A stretch of 6,749 nucleotides of DNA. It comes from a bacterium. GTDB taxonomy: Bacteria; UBP14; UBA6098. The position numbers were made by a program, and so were the translations under genes. A model generated the notes under the pieces. The model was not told where the DNA came from and made no database searches. It saw nothing but the letters and a program-made list of their open reading frames with translations. Below are positions 1 through 5,792 of the stretch, piece after piece; position 1 is the stretch's first letter; each line of letters starts with the position of its first letter. The DNA is taken from positions 1-6,749 of the forward strand of contig DAOWNU010000105.1 of the NCBI GenBank assembly GCA_030642425.1, written 5' to 3'.

Positions 1-237
1 GTATATAGTCCATGAATAACCGTCGCCATCGCCGTCTATCAATGTCCAATCGGCGGGGATATCCGAAACGGAATCCCAGTTTTGATTAATAGCGTAATCC
101 ATCGGGGACAGAAAACGGGCGAGCGGGGTAGGGGTCGGCAACGGCTCGAACCCTACGTCCTGCATCCCTTTTCTCATCGGCAAACCCAAAGCGACACAAA
201 CCAGAATCAGGCTTGCGAGAAGAATAGTCTTTCTCAT
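1..237 (-). CDS. Exported protein with choice-of-anchor J-like module, N-terminal fragment
   Basis: Read on the minus strand, an ATG at 237-235 opens a frame that stays open for 79 codons to the left edge, so the gene is cut by the window. An AAGGAG ribosome site (250-245) lies 7 bases upstream, which fixes the start. The N-terminus has Arg2-Lys3, then a hydrophobic stretch (about residues 4-19), typical of a Sec signal peptide. No lipobox is visible, since the cysteine at residue 14 sits inside the hydrophobic core. After a Pro/Thr-rich linker (about 32-40), residues 50-79 read as a start of a beta-sandwich module: an NQNWDSVSDIPADW stretch, then LIDGDGDGYSW. The pattern P-x-x-W followed by Asp/Gly repeats and Y-S-W is what I know from cleaved-adhesin/choice-of-anchor J domains of surface proteins in FCB bacteria. 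Function beyond export and probable surface or secreted location cannot be told. A Ca2+ role for the Asp residues is inference. Confidence 0.82.
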   Translation of the reverse strand, partial: MRKTILLASLILVCVALGLPMRKGMQDVGFEPLPTPTPLARFLSPMDYAINQNWDSVSDIPADWTLIDGDGDGYSWTIY

Positions 238-351
238 TTGACTGCTCCTTTGTGTATAGTTAAAATTCTCGATTCATTTAATAAACGATACAAACGCGTG
301 TTCCACATATCTCCAAACCGCTTTTTCGATCTGGAAAAAGAATTACCTATA

Positions 352-380
352 ATAAAAGTGATTTTTACCCTTCACGTCAA
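352..380 (-). promoter_or_regulatory. Candidate sigma70-like promoter for the leftward exported-protein gene
   Basis: On the minus strand TTGACG (380-375) is followed after 17 bases by TTTTAT (357-352). An overlapping TATTAT (354-349) is a better -10 but at a 20-base spacing. Transcription would begin about 105 bases before the ATG at 237. This is consensus matching by eye in an AT-rich spacer, and the primary sigma specificity of this organism is unknown. Confidence 0.33.
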
Positions 381-400
381 GGTCTTTTTAGCATTTTTAT

Positions 401-406
401 TATAAT
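401..406 (+). promoter_or_regulatory. Perfect TATAAT without a clear -35
   Basis: TATAAT lies in an AT-rich run inside the divergent 238-534 spacer. No recognisable -35 hexamer lies 16-18 bases upstream. It could serve the rightward ATPase-GNAT gene, giving a leader of roughly 120 bases, but such a hexamer is expected by chance in this composition. Confidence 0.22.
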
Positions 407-450
407 TATTGGAATATAAAGCATTTTTTTCTTCTATTGTCATTCAGGGC

Positions 451-479
451 TTGACCTATCGTGAATTTGAGAGTAGCTT
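451..479 (+). promoter_or_regulatory. Candidate promoter for the ATPase-GNAT gene
   Basis: TTGACC (451-456) resembles a -35 box. After 17 bases comes TAGCTT (474-479), a weak -10, with the better TTTAAT (478-483) at an overlong 21-base spacing. It would start transcription about 50 bases ahead of the ATG at 535. Apart from this and the other promoter candidates I see nothing else in the 238-534 spacer: no RNA gene and no strong terminator. Confidence 0.3.
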
Positions 480-534
480 TAATCCATCGAAGCGCCGACG
501 AACAAACACGGATAAATCGGAAAGGAAAAAATAC

Positions 535-2022
535 ATGGCCGCTGAAATTATCAATAACGAGGGAAAGGTTGCCGGATTGTCCGTCGTTGCAAGCACGGAT
601 TACCTGCAGGATGTTACGAGCCTCGTGAAAAGCGTGTCGACAAAACTCGGCCTCGACAACAAGGCCGCGCTGGAACTGGAGTTGATGGTCGAAGAGGCCG
701 CCCTGAACGTTATCAACTACGGTTTCGACCCCGACGAAACCGGGGAATACGAAGTTATCCTCATGCGCAGGCCGGGGAAAGTCGTGGTCGCTATCGAAGA
801 CCGCGGGCTGCCGCTGGACATCTCAAAACTCGCCGCAGATAACGAAACCGGCATGGGAATAATGATAATGAAATCCCTCGCCGACGAGATAAGCTTCCAG
901 AATCTGGGCCCCGGCGGCAAGCGTGTCGAGATGACAAAAAACCTTCACTATGACGATGCTGAAAAGTTCGCCACGGAGACCGACCGGTCGCCCATGGCTG
1001 AAAAGGCCCCGGAGGACGAAGAGCTTACCTACCGAATGATGTCTTCCGGCGAGGTCGTCGATCTGGCGCGGTGCGTCTATCGCTCCTACGGCTATTCCTA
1101 CCTTCTCGACACTATCTACTATCCCGAAAAAGTTCGGGAGCTAATAGAATCCGGCTATCTGGTCTCGATAGTGGCGGCAAATCCCTCCGGCGAAGTCGTG
1201 GGCCATCTGGCGATAATGCTCGATTTGCCCGGCGCGAAGGTCGGAGAGACGGGGCAGGCCGTTACCGACCCGCGATACAGGGGCCGCGGCATTTTCAGCA
1301 AACTGAAGAAAATGGCGATAGAGGCTGCCCGTGAGCGCGGGATGTTCGGCATTTTTGCCTTCGCGATAACCGCCCACGAATACACGCAGAAGGGCAATGT
1401 CAAAATCGGCGCGCACGAGACCGCATTTTTGCCGTTGATGCTGCCGGAAAGGGTTGCGATTAAAAGCATCGCGGACGGCGAAAGCGGCCACCGCAGGGGC
1501 GTTGTCGTGTATTATCTGCCAATCGACAGGGGCGTCGAGCGGACGGTTTATCCGCCTTTCCACCATAAGACCATGCTGAAAAAAATTTACGAGAGGCTCG
1601 GACTTCCGAGGATATTGTGCGGCGCACGGGATACAAAACACACGGAGCCGGATGAAAGCAACTCGACCGTAATCGTTATGATGAAACCATCGAGCGGCCA
1701 GGCGTTTATCAAAGTCGATAATTATGGGAAAGATTTCAAACAGCTAATCGCACTACGCCTGCGGGAGCTTTGCCTGAAAAAAATGAGCGCGATCTGCCTC
1801 GACCTTCCCCTCGACAATCCGCTGACACAGCGATATTGTGCCGAAATGGAGAAGATGGGATTTTTCTTCACGGGAATTATTCCGGAATTCAGCCTTGCCG
1901 GTGGGGATGTGTTGAGGTTGATGTTCGTCAATAACGTGGATATTCTGTCGGACAGCCCGCATATTTATACGGATTTTGCGAGAGAACTTTACGATTACAT
2001 GCTAAAATCGAGCCGAAGATAA
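535..2022 (+). CDS. RsbW-like ATPase fused to GNAT acetyltransferase, with a GNAT-like C-terminal region
   Basis: A 495-residue cytosolic protein with no signal peptide or membrane segment. ATG 535 is chosen over an in-frame TTG at 409 because an AAAGGA site (521-526) sits 8 bases upstream and the extra 42 residues look non-coding. Residues 14-138 match the anti-sigma-factor Ser/Thr kinase fold (HATPase_c_2): an N-box with Glu53-Glu54 and Asn58, a G1 motif EDRGLPLD (88-95), a G2 motif ETGMGIMIMKSLAD (104-117) and a closing GPGGKRVEMTK (125-135). Glu54 and Asn58 line up with the catalytic Glu and Mg-binding Asn of SpoIIAB/RsbW, so ATP use is plausible. Residues about 164-330 are a GNAT domain with the acetyl-CoA pyrophosphate loop DPRYRGRG (245-252). 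Residues about 375-470 look like the latter half of another GNAT fold, with Asn428 and MGFFFTGIIPEF (441-452). The acceptor substrate is unknown. No sigma factor or STAS antagonist gene is adjacent, so a classic partner-switching role is not supported by context. Confidence 0.88.
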   Translation: MAAEIINNEGKVAGLSVVASTDYLQDVTSLVKSVSTKLGLDNKAALELELMVEEAALNVINYGFDPDETGEYEVILMRRPGKVVVAIEDRGLPLDISKLAADNETGMGIMIMKSLADEISFQNLGPGGKRVEMTKNLHYDDAEKFATETDRSPMAEKAPEDEELTYRMMSSGEVVDLARCVYRSYGYSYLLDTIYYPEKVRELIESGYLVSIVAANPSGEVVGHLAIMLDLPGAKVGETGQAVTDPRYRGRGIFSKLKKMAIEAARERGMFGIFAFAITAHEYTQKGNVKIGAHETAFLPLMLPERVAIKSIADGESGHRRGVVVYYLPIDRGVERTVYPPFHHKTMLKKIYERLGLPRILCGARDTKHTEPDESNSTVIVMMKPSSGQAFIKVDNYGKDFKQLIALRLRELCLKKMSAICLDLPLDNPLTQRYCAEMEKMGFFFTGIIPEFSLAGGDVLRLMFVNNVDILSDSPHIYTDFARELYDYMLKSSRR

Positions 2023-2035
2023 GATAGGATAAGAG

Positions 2036-2117
2036 AAATTAAATATTAATAATTAAAATGCAAAATGACATATAGGAAAAATTAAATATTAAAGTTTAAA
2101 ATGCAAAATGACATAGG
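2036..2117. repeat. AT-rich tandem repeat, two copies of about 41 bp
   Basis: Copy 1 (2036-2076) and copy 2 (2077-2117) share the order AAATTAAATATTAA, TTAAAATGCAAAATGACAT and ATAGG, with a few substitutions and a 2-base length difference near the end. A third partial start (AAAAATCAAA) follows at about 2118. It begins only 13 bases after the stop of the ATPase-GNAT gene. No start codon with a ribosome site or sustained reading frame suggests coding. Its AT-rich style contrasts sharply with the neighbouring genes, so it is probably a dispersed intergenic repeat of this genome. Confidence 0.75.
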
Positions 2118-2154
2118 AAAAATCAAAAAGCCCTCGATAAACAAAGTAATCTCT

Positions 2155-2179
2155 CGTTACTCCGCTCCGCGGTGTAACG
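2155..2179. repeat. GC-rich palindrome (hairpin with TCC loop)
   Basis: CGTTAC at 2155-2160 pairs with GTAACG at 2174-2179, then after one T-T mismatch CCGC (2162-2165) pairs with GCGG (2169-2172) around a 3-base TCC loop. The downstream run is only TTTT followed by GGG, so it is a poor intrinsic terminator, although it is the first strong hairpin after the ATPase-GNAT gene. It is more likely part of a repetitive palindromic element shared with the hairpin just downstream. Confidence 0.7.
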
Positions 2180-2186
2180 TTTTGGG

Positions 2187-2201
2187 CGACGCTCCGCGTC
2201 G
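2187..2201. repeat. Perfect GC hairpin, also present at 5687-5701
   Basis: CGACGC pairs perfectly with GCGTCG around a 3-base TCC loop. The reverse complement of 5687-5701 is identical except for one loop base (TCT instead of TCC), so the same short palindrome occurs in both large spacers in opposite orientation. No T-run follows, which argues against a terminator. It sits 8 bases after the 2155-2179 palindrome, which has the same TCC loop. Confidence 0.72.
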
Positions 2202-2239
2202 ATGGGAATGGGGGAAAGGGTCGCTGAGCATCGCAGCAA

Positions 2240-2300
2240 GGAATATTTGTGATTCTTGATTTGTAATTTTTATATTTGATGTTTGATTTTTAATATCTAT
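2240..2300. repeat. AT-rich arm partly inverted relative to the 2036-2117 repeat
   Basis: This stretch, read on the minus strand, gives words such as ATATTAAA (2296-2289), AATCAAA and ATTACAAATC. They resemble the left AT-rich repeat (ATATTAAA at 2086-2093, AATCAAA at 2121-2127). The two arms enclose the GC-rich hairpins at 2155-2201, giving an AT-arm / GC core / AT-arm layout of about 265 bp. The match is imperfect, and low-complexity AT sequence can imitate inverted repeats. No gene is visible in 2023-2353. Confidence 0.4.
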
Positions 2301-2343
2301 TTTCTAAAAGAGACCGTTTTAACAAGAAAATAACCACATACAT

Positions 2344-2348
2344 GGAGG
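2344..2348 (+). promoter_or_regulatory. Ribosome binding site that sets the M20 start at 2354
   Basis: GGAGG lies 5 bases before ATG 2354. An in-frame ATG at 2342 would place this site inside the coding region, so the shorter protein (437 residues instead of 441) is the better call. Confidence 0.8.
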
Positions 2349-2353
2349 AAAAG

Positions 2354-3667
2354 ATGCCCGAAAAAAATATTCAAAACGTTCTCGGCGAGATTATCGACCG
2401 CAACATCGATTCCATTGTCGAAAACTATAAACACTTCCACGCCAATCCGGAACTGTCCCTTCTCGAGAAAAAAACCTCCGCGCGCGTTGCGGAAGAGCTG
2501 CGGGCTATCGGCATCGAGGTTACAGAGCACGTCGGCAAATACCGGCTTCCCGACCGCGAAAGCTACGGCGTTGTTGGGCTTCTTGCAAACGGCGAGGGGC
2601 CGACTATCCTCATACGCACAGACCTCGACGCGCTGCCGGTTCGGGAAAAAACGGGATTGCCTTATGCCTCGCAGGTTACAGCCGAAAATGCGGATGGTGA
2701 AAAGGTTCCCGTCATGCACGCCTGCGCCCACGACATCAATATCTCATGTTTTATCGGGGTCGCGAGGGCGCTTGTCGAAATGAAGGAATTCTGGAGCGGA
2801 ACGCTTGTTTTCGTTGCCCAGCCCGCCGAGGAAATAGGCCTCGGCGCGAAAGCCATGCTCGAGGACGGCCTGTATTCGCGTTTTCCCCGTCCCGATTACG
2901 CGCTCGCGCTTCACGCCGATCCCGGTCTCGGAGCCGGCAAAGTAAGTTGCTGCGGGGGTTACGCCCTCGCCGGTGTCGATCTCGTCGATATTATTATCCA
3001 CGGTGTCGGCGGCCACGGCGCCTATCCCGAAAAAACGATAGACCCGATAGTCCTCGCCGCGAGAACGGTTCTCGCTTTGCAGACGATAGTGAGCCGCGAG
3101 CTTAATCCGCTCGATCCCGCCGTGGTTACGATAGGCTCGATAGAGGGCGGCACGAAACACAACATAATCCCGGACGAAGTGAAGCTGAAACTGACTCTGC
3201 GTTTCTACAAGGAGGAGGTCAGGGAGTCGATAATCGCCGCTATCCGGCGAATAACGAAGGGCATCGCGATATCCGCCGGCCTTCCCGAAGACCGCGCGCC
3301 GGAAGTTATCTACGGCGAAGAATTCCTCCCGCCGGTATTCAACTCGCCCGTCCTTGTTCGGACACTTTTCGATTCGTGGAGAAAAGCCCTTGGCGAAGAA
3401 AACGTCTCCTCGGTCGATCCGAGGATGGTGGGCGAGGATTTCGCATACTTCGCGCCCGAAGGTTCGGGAATACAGGCGTGCATTTTCTGGGTGGGATGCA
3501 GCGATGCCGAAGAACTCGAACGTTTCCGCGCGCAGGGTATCGAGCCGCCGTCGCTGCACTCGCCGCAGGTTGCGCCGGTTCCGGAGCCGACAATTCGCAC
3601 CGGCATCCGGGCGATGGTCTCCGGCATTATCGAGGTAATAGACCGCTTCCCGGCTGTGCGCCCTTAA
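2354..3667 (+). CDS. M20 family amidohydrolase / metallopeptidase (M20D-like)
   Basis: A 437-residue cytosolic enzyme without signal peptide, the usual length for HipO/AmhX/IAA-amino-acid hydrolase relatives, which hydrolyse N-acyl or amide bonds of amino acids using a two-metal centre. The family signature runs in order: HANPELSLLEKKT (29-41), IRTDLDALPVREKTG (87-101), MHACAHD (121-127), FVAQPAEE (153-160), ALHADPGLGAG (185-195), the dimerisation-domain HGVGGHGAYPEKTIDP (216-231), EGGTKHNIIPDE (264-275), VGEDFAYF (359-366) and LHSPQ (401-405). The five expected metal ligands are Cys124, His126, Glu160, His187 and His402, with Glu159 as the likely base. The usual Gly of the CGHD motif is Ala125, and the following GH/MH is Ile-Asn. 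The 331-bp gap before it suggests its own promoter. A weak TTGATT (2283-2288) and TAAAAG (2305-2310) pair is visible. The substrate cannot be read from sequence. Confidence 0.93.
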   Translation: MPEKNIQNVLGEIIDRNIDSIVENYKHFHANPELSLLEKKTSARVAEELRAIGIEVTEHVGKYRLPDRESYGVVGLLANGEGPTILIRTDLDALPVREKTGLPYASQVTAENADGEKVPVMHACAHDINISCFIGVARALVEMKEFWSGTLVFVAQPAEEIGLGAKAMLEDGLYSRFPRPDYALALHADPGLGAGKVSCCGGYALAGVDLVDIIIHGVGGHGAYPEKTIDPIVLAARTVLALQTIVSRELNPLDPAVVTIGSIEGGTKHNIIPDEVKLKLTLRFYKEEVRESIIAAIRRITKGIAISAGLPEDRAPEVIYGEEFLPPVFNSPVLVRTLFDSWRKALGEENVSSVDPRMVGEDFAYFAPEGSGIQACIFWVGCSDAEELERFRAQGIEPPSLHSPQVAPVPEPTIRTGIRAMVSGIIEVIDRFPAVRP

Positions 3668-3698
3668 TCTCGTATCCCACAATAAAAACAAGCAACGC

Positions 3699-3726
3699 TT
3701 GATTTTCTGCGAGAAGGGCGTATATT
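3699..3726 (+). promoter_or_regulatory. Candidate promoter for glyQS
   Basis: TTGATT (3699-3704) and TATATT (3721-3726) are separated by 16 bases and match sigma70 consensus at 4/6 and 5/6. Transcription would start near 3733, giving a leader of about 40 bases. A small TTTGGA/TCCAAA hairpin (3740-3755) lies in that leader just before the ribosome site GGGAG (3763-3767). The leader is far too short for a T-box, the usual glycine-tRNA sensor on glyQS in Firmicutes. Confidence 0.42.
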
Positions 3727-3772
3727 CAACCGATAATATTTTGGACTTTTCCAAATCCGAACGGGAGAAAGA

Positions 3773-5125
3773 ATGGCATCGAAAAACAACGTTATGAAAG
3801 ATATTACGGCATTGTGCAAACGCCGGGGATTTATTTTCCGTTCGAGCGAAATCTACGGCGGAATCGCCAGCACATACGATTGCGGCCCGCTGGGTGTCGA
3901 ACTGAAAAGGAATGTCAAAGAACTCTGGTGGCGCGATATTGTGCAGTTGCGCCCCGATATCGAGGGGATCGACTCCGCCATCCTTATGCACCCGAAGGTC
4001 TGGATCGCCAGCGGCCATGTCGATGAGTTCGTCGATCCGCTGGTCGAGTGCAGGCAATGTCATCACCGGTTCAAGGCCGACGAGTTGAAAAATCTCGAAC
4101 AATGCCCCGACTGCGGCACAAAAGATTGTTTCACCGAGCCGAAGCTGTTCCACCTGATGTTCCAGACATATATGGGGCCGGTGCAATCCGAAGACAGCAT
4201 CGCCTATCTTCGCCCGGAGACGGCGCAGGGGATATATGTCAATTTCGAGAATGTCCGCACGCCCGCGCGGCAGAAAGTGCCTTTCGGGATCGCGCAAATC
4301 GGCAAGGCGTTCCGAAACGAGATAACGCCCGGCAATTTCACATTCCGCACGCGCGAGTTCGAGCAGATGGAAATGCAGTATTTCGTCTATCCCGATAATG
4401 CCGAGAAATGGTATAAATACTGGAAATCGCAGCGCAAAGAATGGTATATGAGCCTCGGTTTCAAGATGGAGAATCTTCATTTCCACGCACACGAAAAGCT
4501 GGCCCATTACGCGCGCGCCGCCACGGATATCGAATACGATTTCCCGTTCGGACGAAGCGAGTTGGAGGGGATACACAACCGCGGCGATTTCGACCTTTCG
4601 CGGCATCAGGAGTTTTCCGGCAAGAGTTTCGAGTATTTCGATCAGGAGCGCGACGAGAGATATATCCCGTTCATTATCGAAACATCGGGGGGCGTGGATC
4701 GCTGCATTCTCGCGCTTCTCGTGGACGCCTACGAGGTCGAGCCGGAAAGGGATAACCCCGACAAAATGCGTGTGGTCTTAAAACTTCACCCGAAAATCGC
4801 GCCCGTAAAAGTCGGGATCTTCCCGCTGGTCAAGCGCGACGGCATGCCCGAAATCGCCCGCAAGATCGAGTCCGACCTGAGACGGCATTTCATGGTCTTT
4901 TACGACGACGGCGGCTCGATAGGCAGGCGCTACCGCCGCCAGGACGAGGCCGGAACCCCGTTTTGCATCACTGTTGACGGCCAGACTTTGGAGGACGACA
5001 CGGTCACTATCCGCGAGCGGGACACGATGGTTCAGGTTCGGACAAAAATCGGCGATATTCCCGACGTTGTTCGGCGATATACCGTAGATTGGGAGCGAAA
5101 TAAGGGGCTGCCCGGCGGAAAATAA
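3773..5125 (+). CDS. glyQS: Glycine--tRNA ligase, single-chain alpha2 type
   Basis: Charges tRNA-Gly with glycine using ATP. It is a class II synthetase of the eukaryote/archaea/Thermus-like dimeric type, not the split GlyQ/GlyS tetramer. At 450 residues it is at the short end of the family. The N-terminus carries RGFIFRSSEIYGG (18-30) and YDCGPLG (35-41). A zinc-ribbon-like insert has Cys93-x2-Cys96 and Cys111-x2-Cys114. RPETAQGIYVNF (147-158) and the motif 2 segment FRNEITPGNFTFRTREFEQM (180-199) bind glycyl-adenylate and the acceptor end. Motif 3 is IETSGGVDR (302-310), where relatives usually have Pro or Ser-Ala variants before the conserved Gly-x-Asp-Arg. Residues about 340-440 form the anticodon-binding domain (VKVGIFPLV, 345-353; GSIGRRYRRQDEAGTPFCIT, 381-400). 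The start is supported by GGGAG at 3763-3767. A small membrane-protein gene follows 75 bp downstream, possibly co-transcribed. Confidence 0.97.
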   Translation: MASKNNVMKDITALCKRRGFIFRSSEIYGGIASTYDCGPLGVELKRNVKELWWRDIVQLRPDIEGIDSAILMHPKVWIASGHVDEFVDPLVECRQCHHRFKADELKNLEQCPDCGTKDCFTEPKLFHLMFQTYMGPVQSEDSIAYLRPETAQGIYVNFENVRTPARQKVPFGIAQIGKAFRNEITPGNFTFRTREFEQMEMQYFVYPDNAEKWYKYWKSQRKEWYMSLGFKMENLHFHAHEKLAHYARAATDIEYDFPFGRSELEGIHNRGDFDLSRHQEFSGKSFEYFDQERDERYIPFIIETSGGVDRCILALLVDAYEVEPERDNPDKMRVVLKLHPKIAPVKVGIFPLVKRDGMPEIARKIESDLRRHFMVFYDDGGSIGRRYRRQDEAGTPFCITVDGQTLEDDTVTIRERDTMVQVRTKIGDIPDVVRRYTVDWERNKGLPGGK

Positions 5126-5200
5126 CACTTGCGCGGAACGGTTTCGAGCGGTATTGTTAGTTATGGTTTCGAGCCGAGTCGAATTTTACAGAGAGCGATT

Positions 5201-5485
5201 ATGTTAATATGGGCTTTTGCAATCCTGTTGATGGATATTCTCCTTTTCGTGCACCTTTTGCCGGACGGGAGCGCGGGCAATTACACTTACTTTCTCTGCG
5301 CCGGAATAGCGGTCTGCGCCATCGCGGTAATTATCCGAACGATAACAAGGATTAAGGCCGGGCGTTTCGAAAAACTCGATGAAGAGTTAAAAGAAATGCG
5401 CGGCGAGAATAAGGAGCTGCTCGGGCGCATCGGCAGCCTCCGCGAACAAGAAATAATCAACCGCACGGATAAAGACCTTATCTGA
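5201..5485 (+). CDS. Small two-helix membrane protein with coiled-coil tail
   Basis: A 94-residue protein of unknown function. Residues 1-20 (LIWAFAILLMDILLFVHLL) and about 29-47 (FLCAGIAVCAIAVIIRTIT) are two hydrophobic helices joined by a short Gly/Asn-containing loop. Arg45, Arg49 and Lys51 follow the second helix, so by the positive-inside rule the C-terminal tail is cytoplasmic. Residues about 55-83 are charged with Leu spaced as in a coiled coil (LDEELKEMRGENKELLGRIG). I do not recognise a family. The start is uncertain: ATG 5201 has only a weak GAGAG (5191-5195) before it, whereas an in-frame TTG at 5129 would begin 4 bases after the glyQS stop and add 24 residues that look non-coding. 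Proximity to glyQS suggests read-through transcription. Confidence 0.68.
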   Translation: MLIWAFAILLMDILLFVHLLPDGSAGNYTYFLCAGIAVCAIAVIIRTITRIKAGRFEKLDEELKEMRGENKELLGRIGSLREQEIINRTDKDLI

Positions 5486-5498
5486 ACGATAGGGTCAC

Positions 5499-5543
5499 GG
5501 CAATGTAAAATACAAAATTAGCAATTAGCATTGCAAAATTGCC
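5499..5543. repeat. AT-rich nested inverted repeat
   Basis: GGCAAT (5499-5504) and ATTGCC (5538-5543) bracket an inner GCAAT-TAGC-ATTGC hairpin (5521-5534). The filler words (AAAATACAAAATTAGCAATT, TGCAAAATTG) recall the TGCAAAATG words of the 2036-2117 repeat. It starts 13 bases after the small membrane gene, just as the other repeat starts 13 bases after the ATPase-GNAT stop. No T-run follows, so it is not a convincing terminator. Confidence 0.5.
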
Positions 5544-5578
5544 CGTCAAATGCGGATGACAACGGGGAAATATTTGTC

Positions 5579-5600
5579 ATTCCGGCCCCCGAGCCGGAAT
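5579..5600. repeat. Palindromic element of the GTCATTCC...GGAATCCAG kind
   Basis: ATTCCGGC (5579-5586) pairs with GCCGGAAT (5593-5600) around a 6-base loop, flanked by GTC before and CCAG after. This GTCATTCC-stem-GGAATCCAG layout is one I know as a dispersed intergenic palindrome in many unrelated bacteria. It would be present in many copies if it behaves the same way here. It has no ribosome site or coding potential of its own. Confidence 0.65.
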
Positions 5601-5686
5601 CCAGTGGGAGGTGGGTGCGATTCAATATTTCTTTAAAAACCGTTTGCGTATTTCTTATTTTGGATTTATATTTGGGCAAAATTAAA

Positions 5687-5734
5687 CGACGCAGAGCGTC
5701 GGGGAAGACGTTCCCACGCAGGAGTTGGGGAACG
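5687..5734. repeat. Double-hairpin repetitive element (GACGC/GCGTC plus CGTTCCC/GGGAACG)
   Basis: The first hairpin is CGACGC-AGA-GCGTCG (5687-5701), perfect. The second is CGTTCCC (5709-5715) with GGGAACG (5728-5734), followed by AGAT. I recognise the CGTTCCCACGC...GGGAACGAG form as a widespread intergenic palindrome. Its inner arm here (ACGCAGGAGTTG) is degraded, since the usual GCGT partner has become TTGG, suggesting an old copy. The first hairpin recurs inverted at 2187-2201. Confidence 0.65.
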
Positions 5735-5764
5735 AGATCAAAAAGATACTGTTGTTGAAATAGG

Positions 5765-5792
5765 TTGACAATTATTCCCTCCCCTGTATTGT
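5765..5792 (+). promoter_or_regulatory. Candidate promoter for the right-edge exported-protein gene
   Basis: A perfect -35 TTGACA (5765-5770) is followed after 16 bases by TATTGT (5787-5792), a 4/6 match to the -10. Transcription would start near 5799, about 20 bases before the ATG at 5820. The -10 lies within the loop side of the 5775-5807 palindrome. Confidence 0.42.

Noticed and set aside
82..405. 107-codon rightward open frame opposite the left-edge gene
   Set aside because: It is antisense to a signal-peptide gene with a good ribosome site and runs into the AT-rich spacer; its translation shows no domain.
409..534. 42-codon upstream extension of the ATPase-GNAT gene from TTG 409
   Set aside because: It has no ribosome site, an AT-rich non-coding composition and overlaps candidate promoters, while ATG 535 has a well placed AAAGGA.
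2036..2117. CRISPR-like array
   Set aside because: The two copies are directly adjacent with no spacers, are AT-rich and not palindromic, and no cas gene is present.
2155..2201. Intrinsic terminator for the ATPase-GNAT gene
   Set aside because: The hairpins are strong but neither is followed by a proper T-run, and they lie more than 130 bp after the stop; a repetitive element explains them better.
3689..3701. Possible terminator CAAGC-AAC-GCTTG after the M20 gene
   Set aside because: The stem is only 5 bp and the following ATTTTCT is interrupted; it also overlaps the better supported glyQS promoter.
3727..3772. T-box or riboswitch before glyQS
   Set aside because: The leader is about 40 bases with one 6-bp hairpin, with no T-box core sequence and no room for the specifier and antiterminator.
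2744..4606. A 620-codon open frame on the minus strand across the M20 and glyQS genes
   Set aside because: It lies antisense to two genes with unmistakable family motifs, spans their spacer, has no ribosome site I can support, and its translation is rich in Arg/His/Phe with no recognisable domain. Low stop frequency in that antisense frame follows from the codon bias of the + strand genes.
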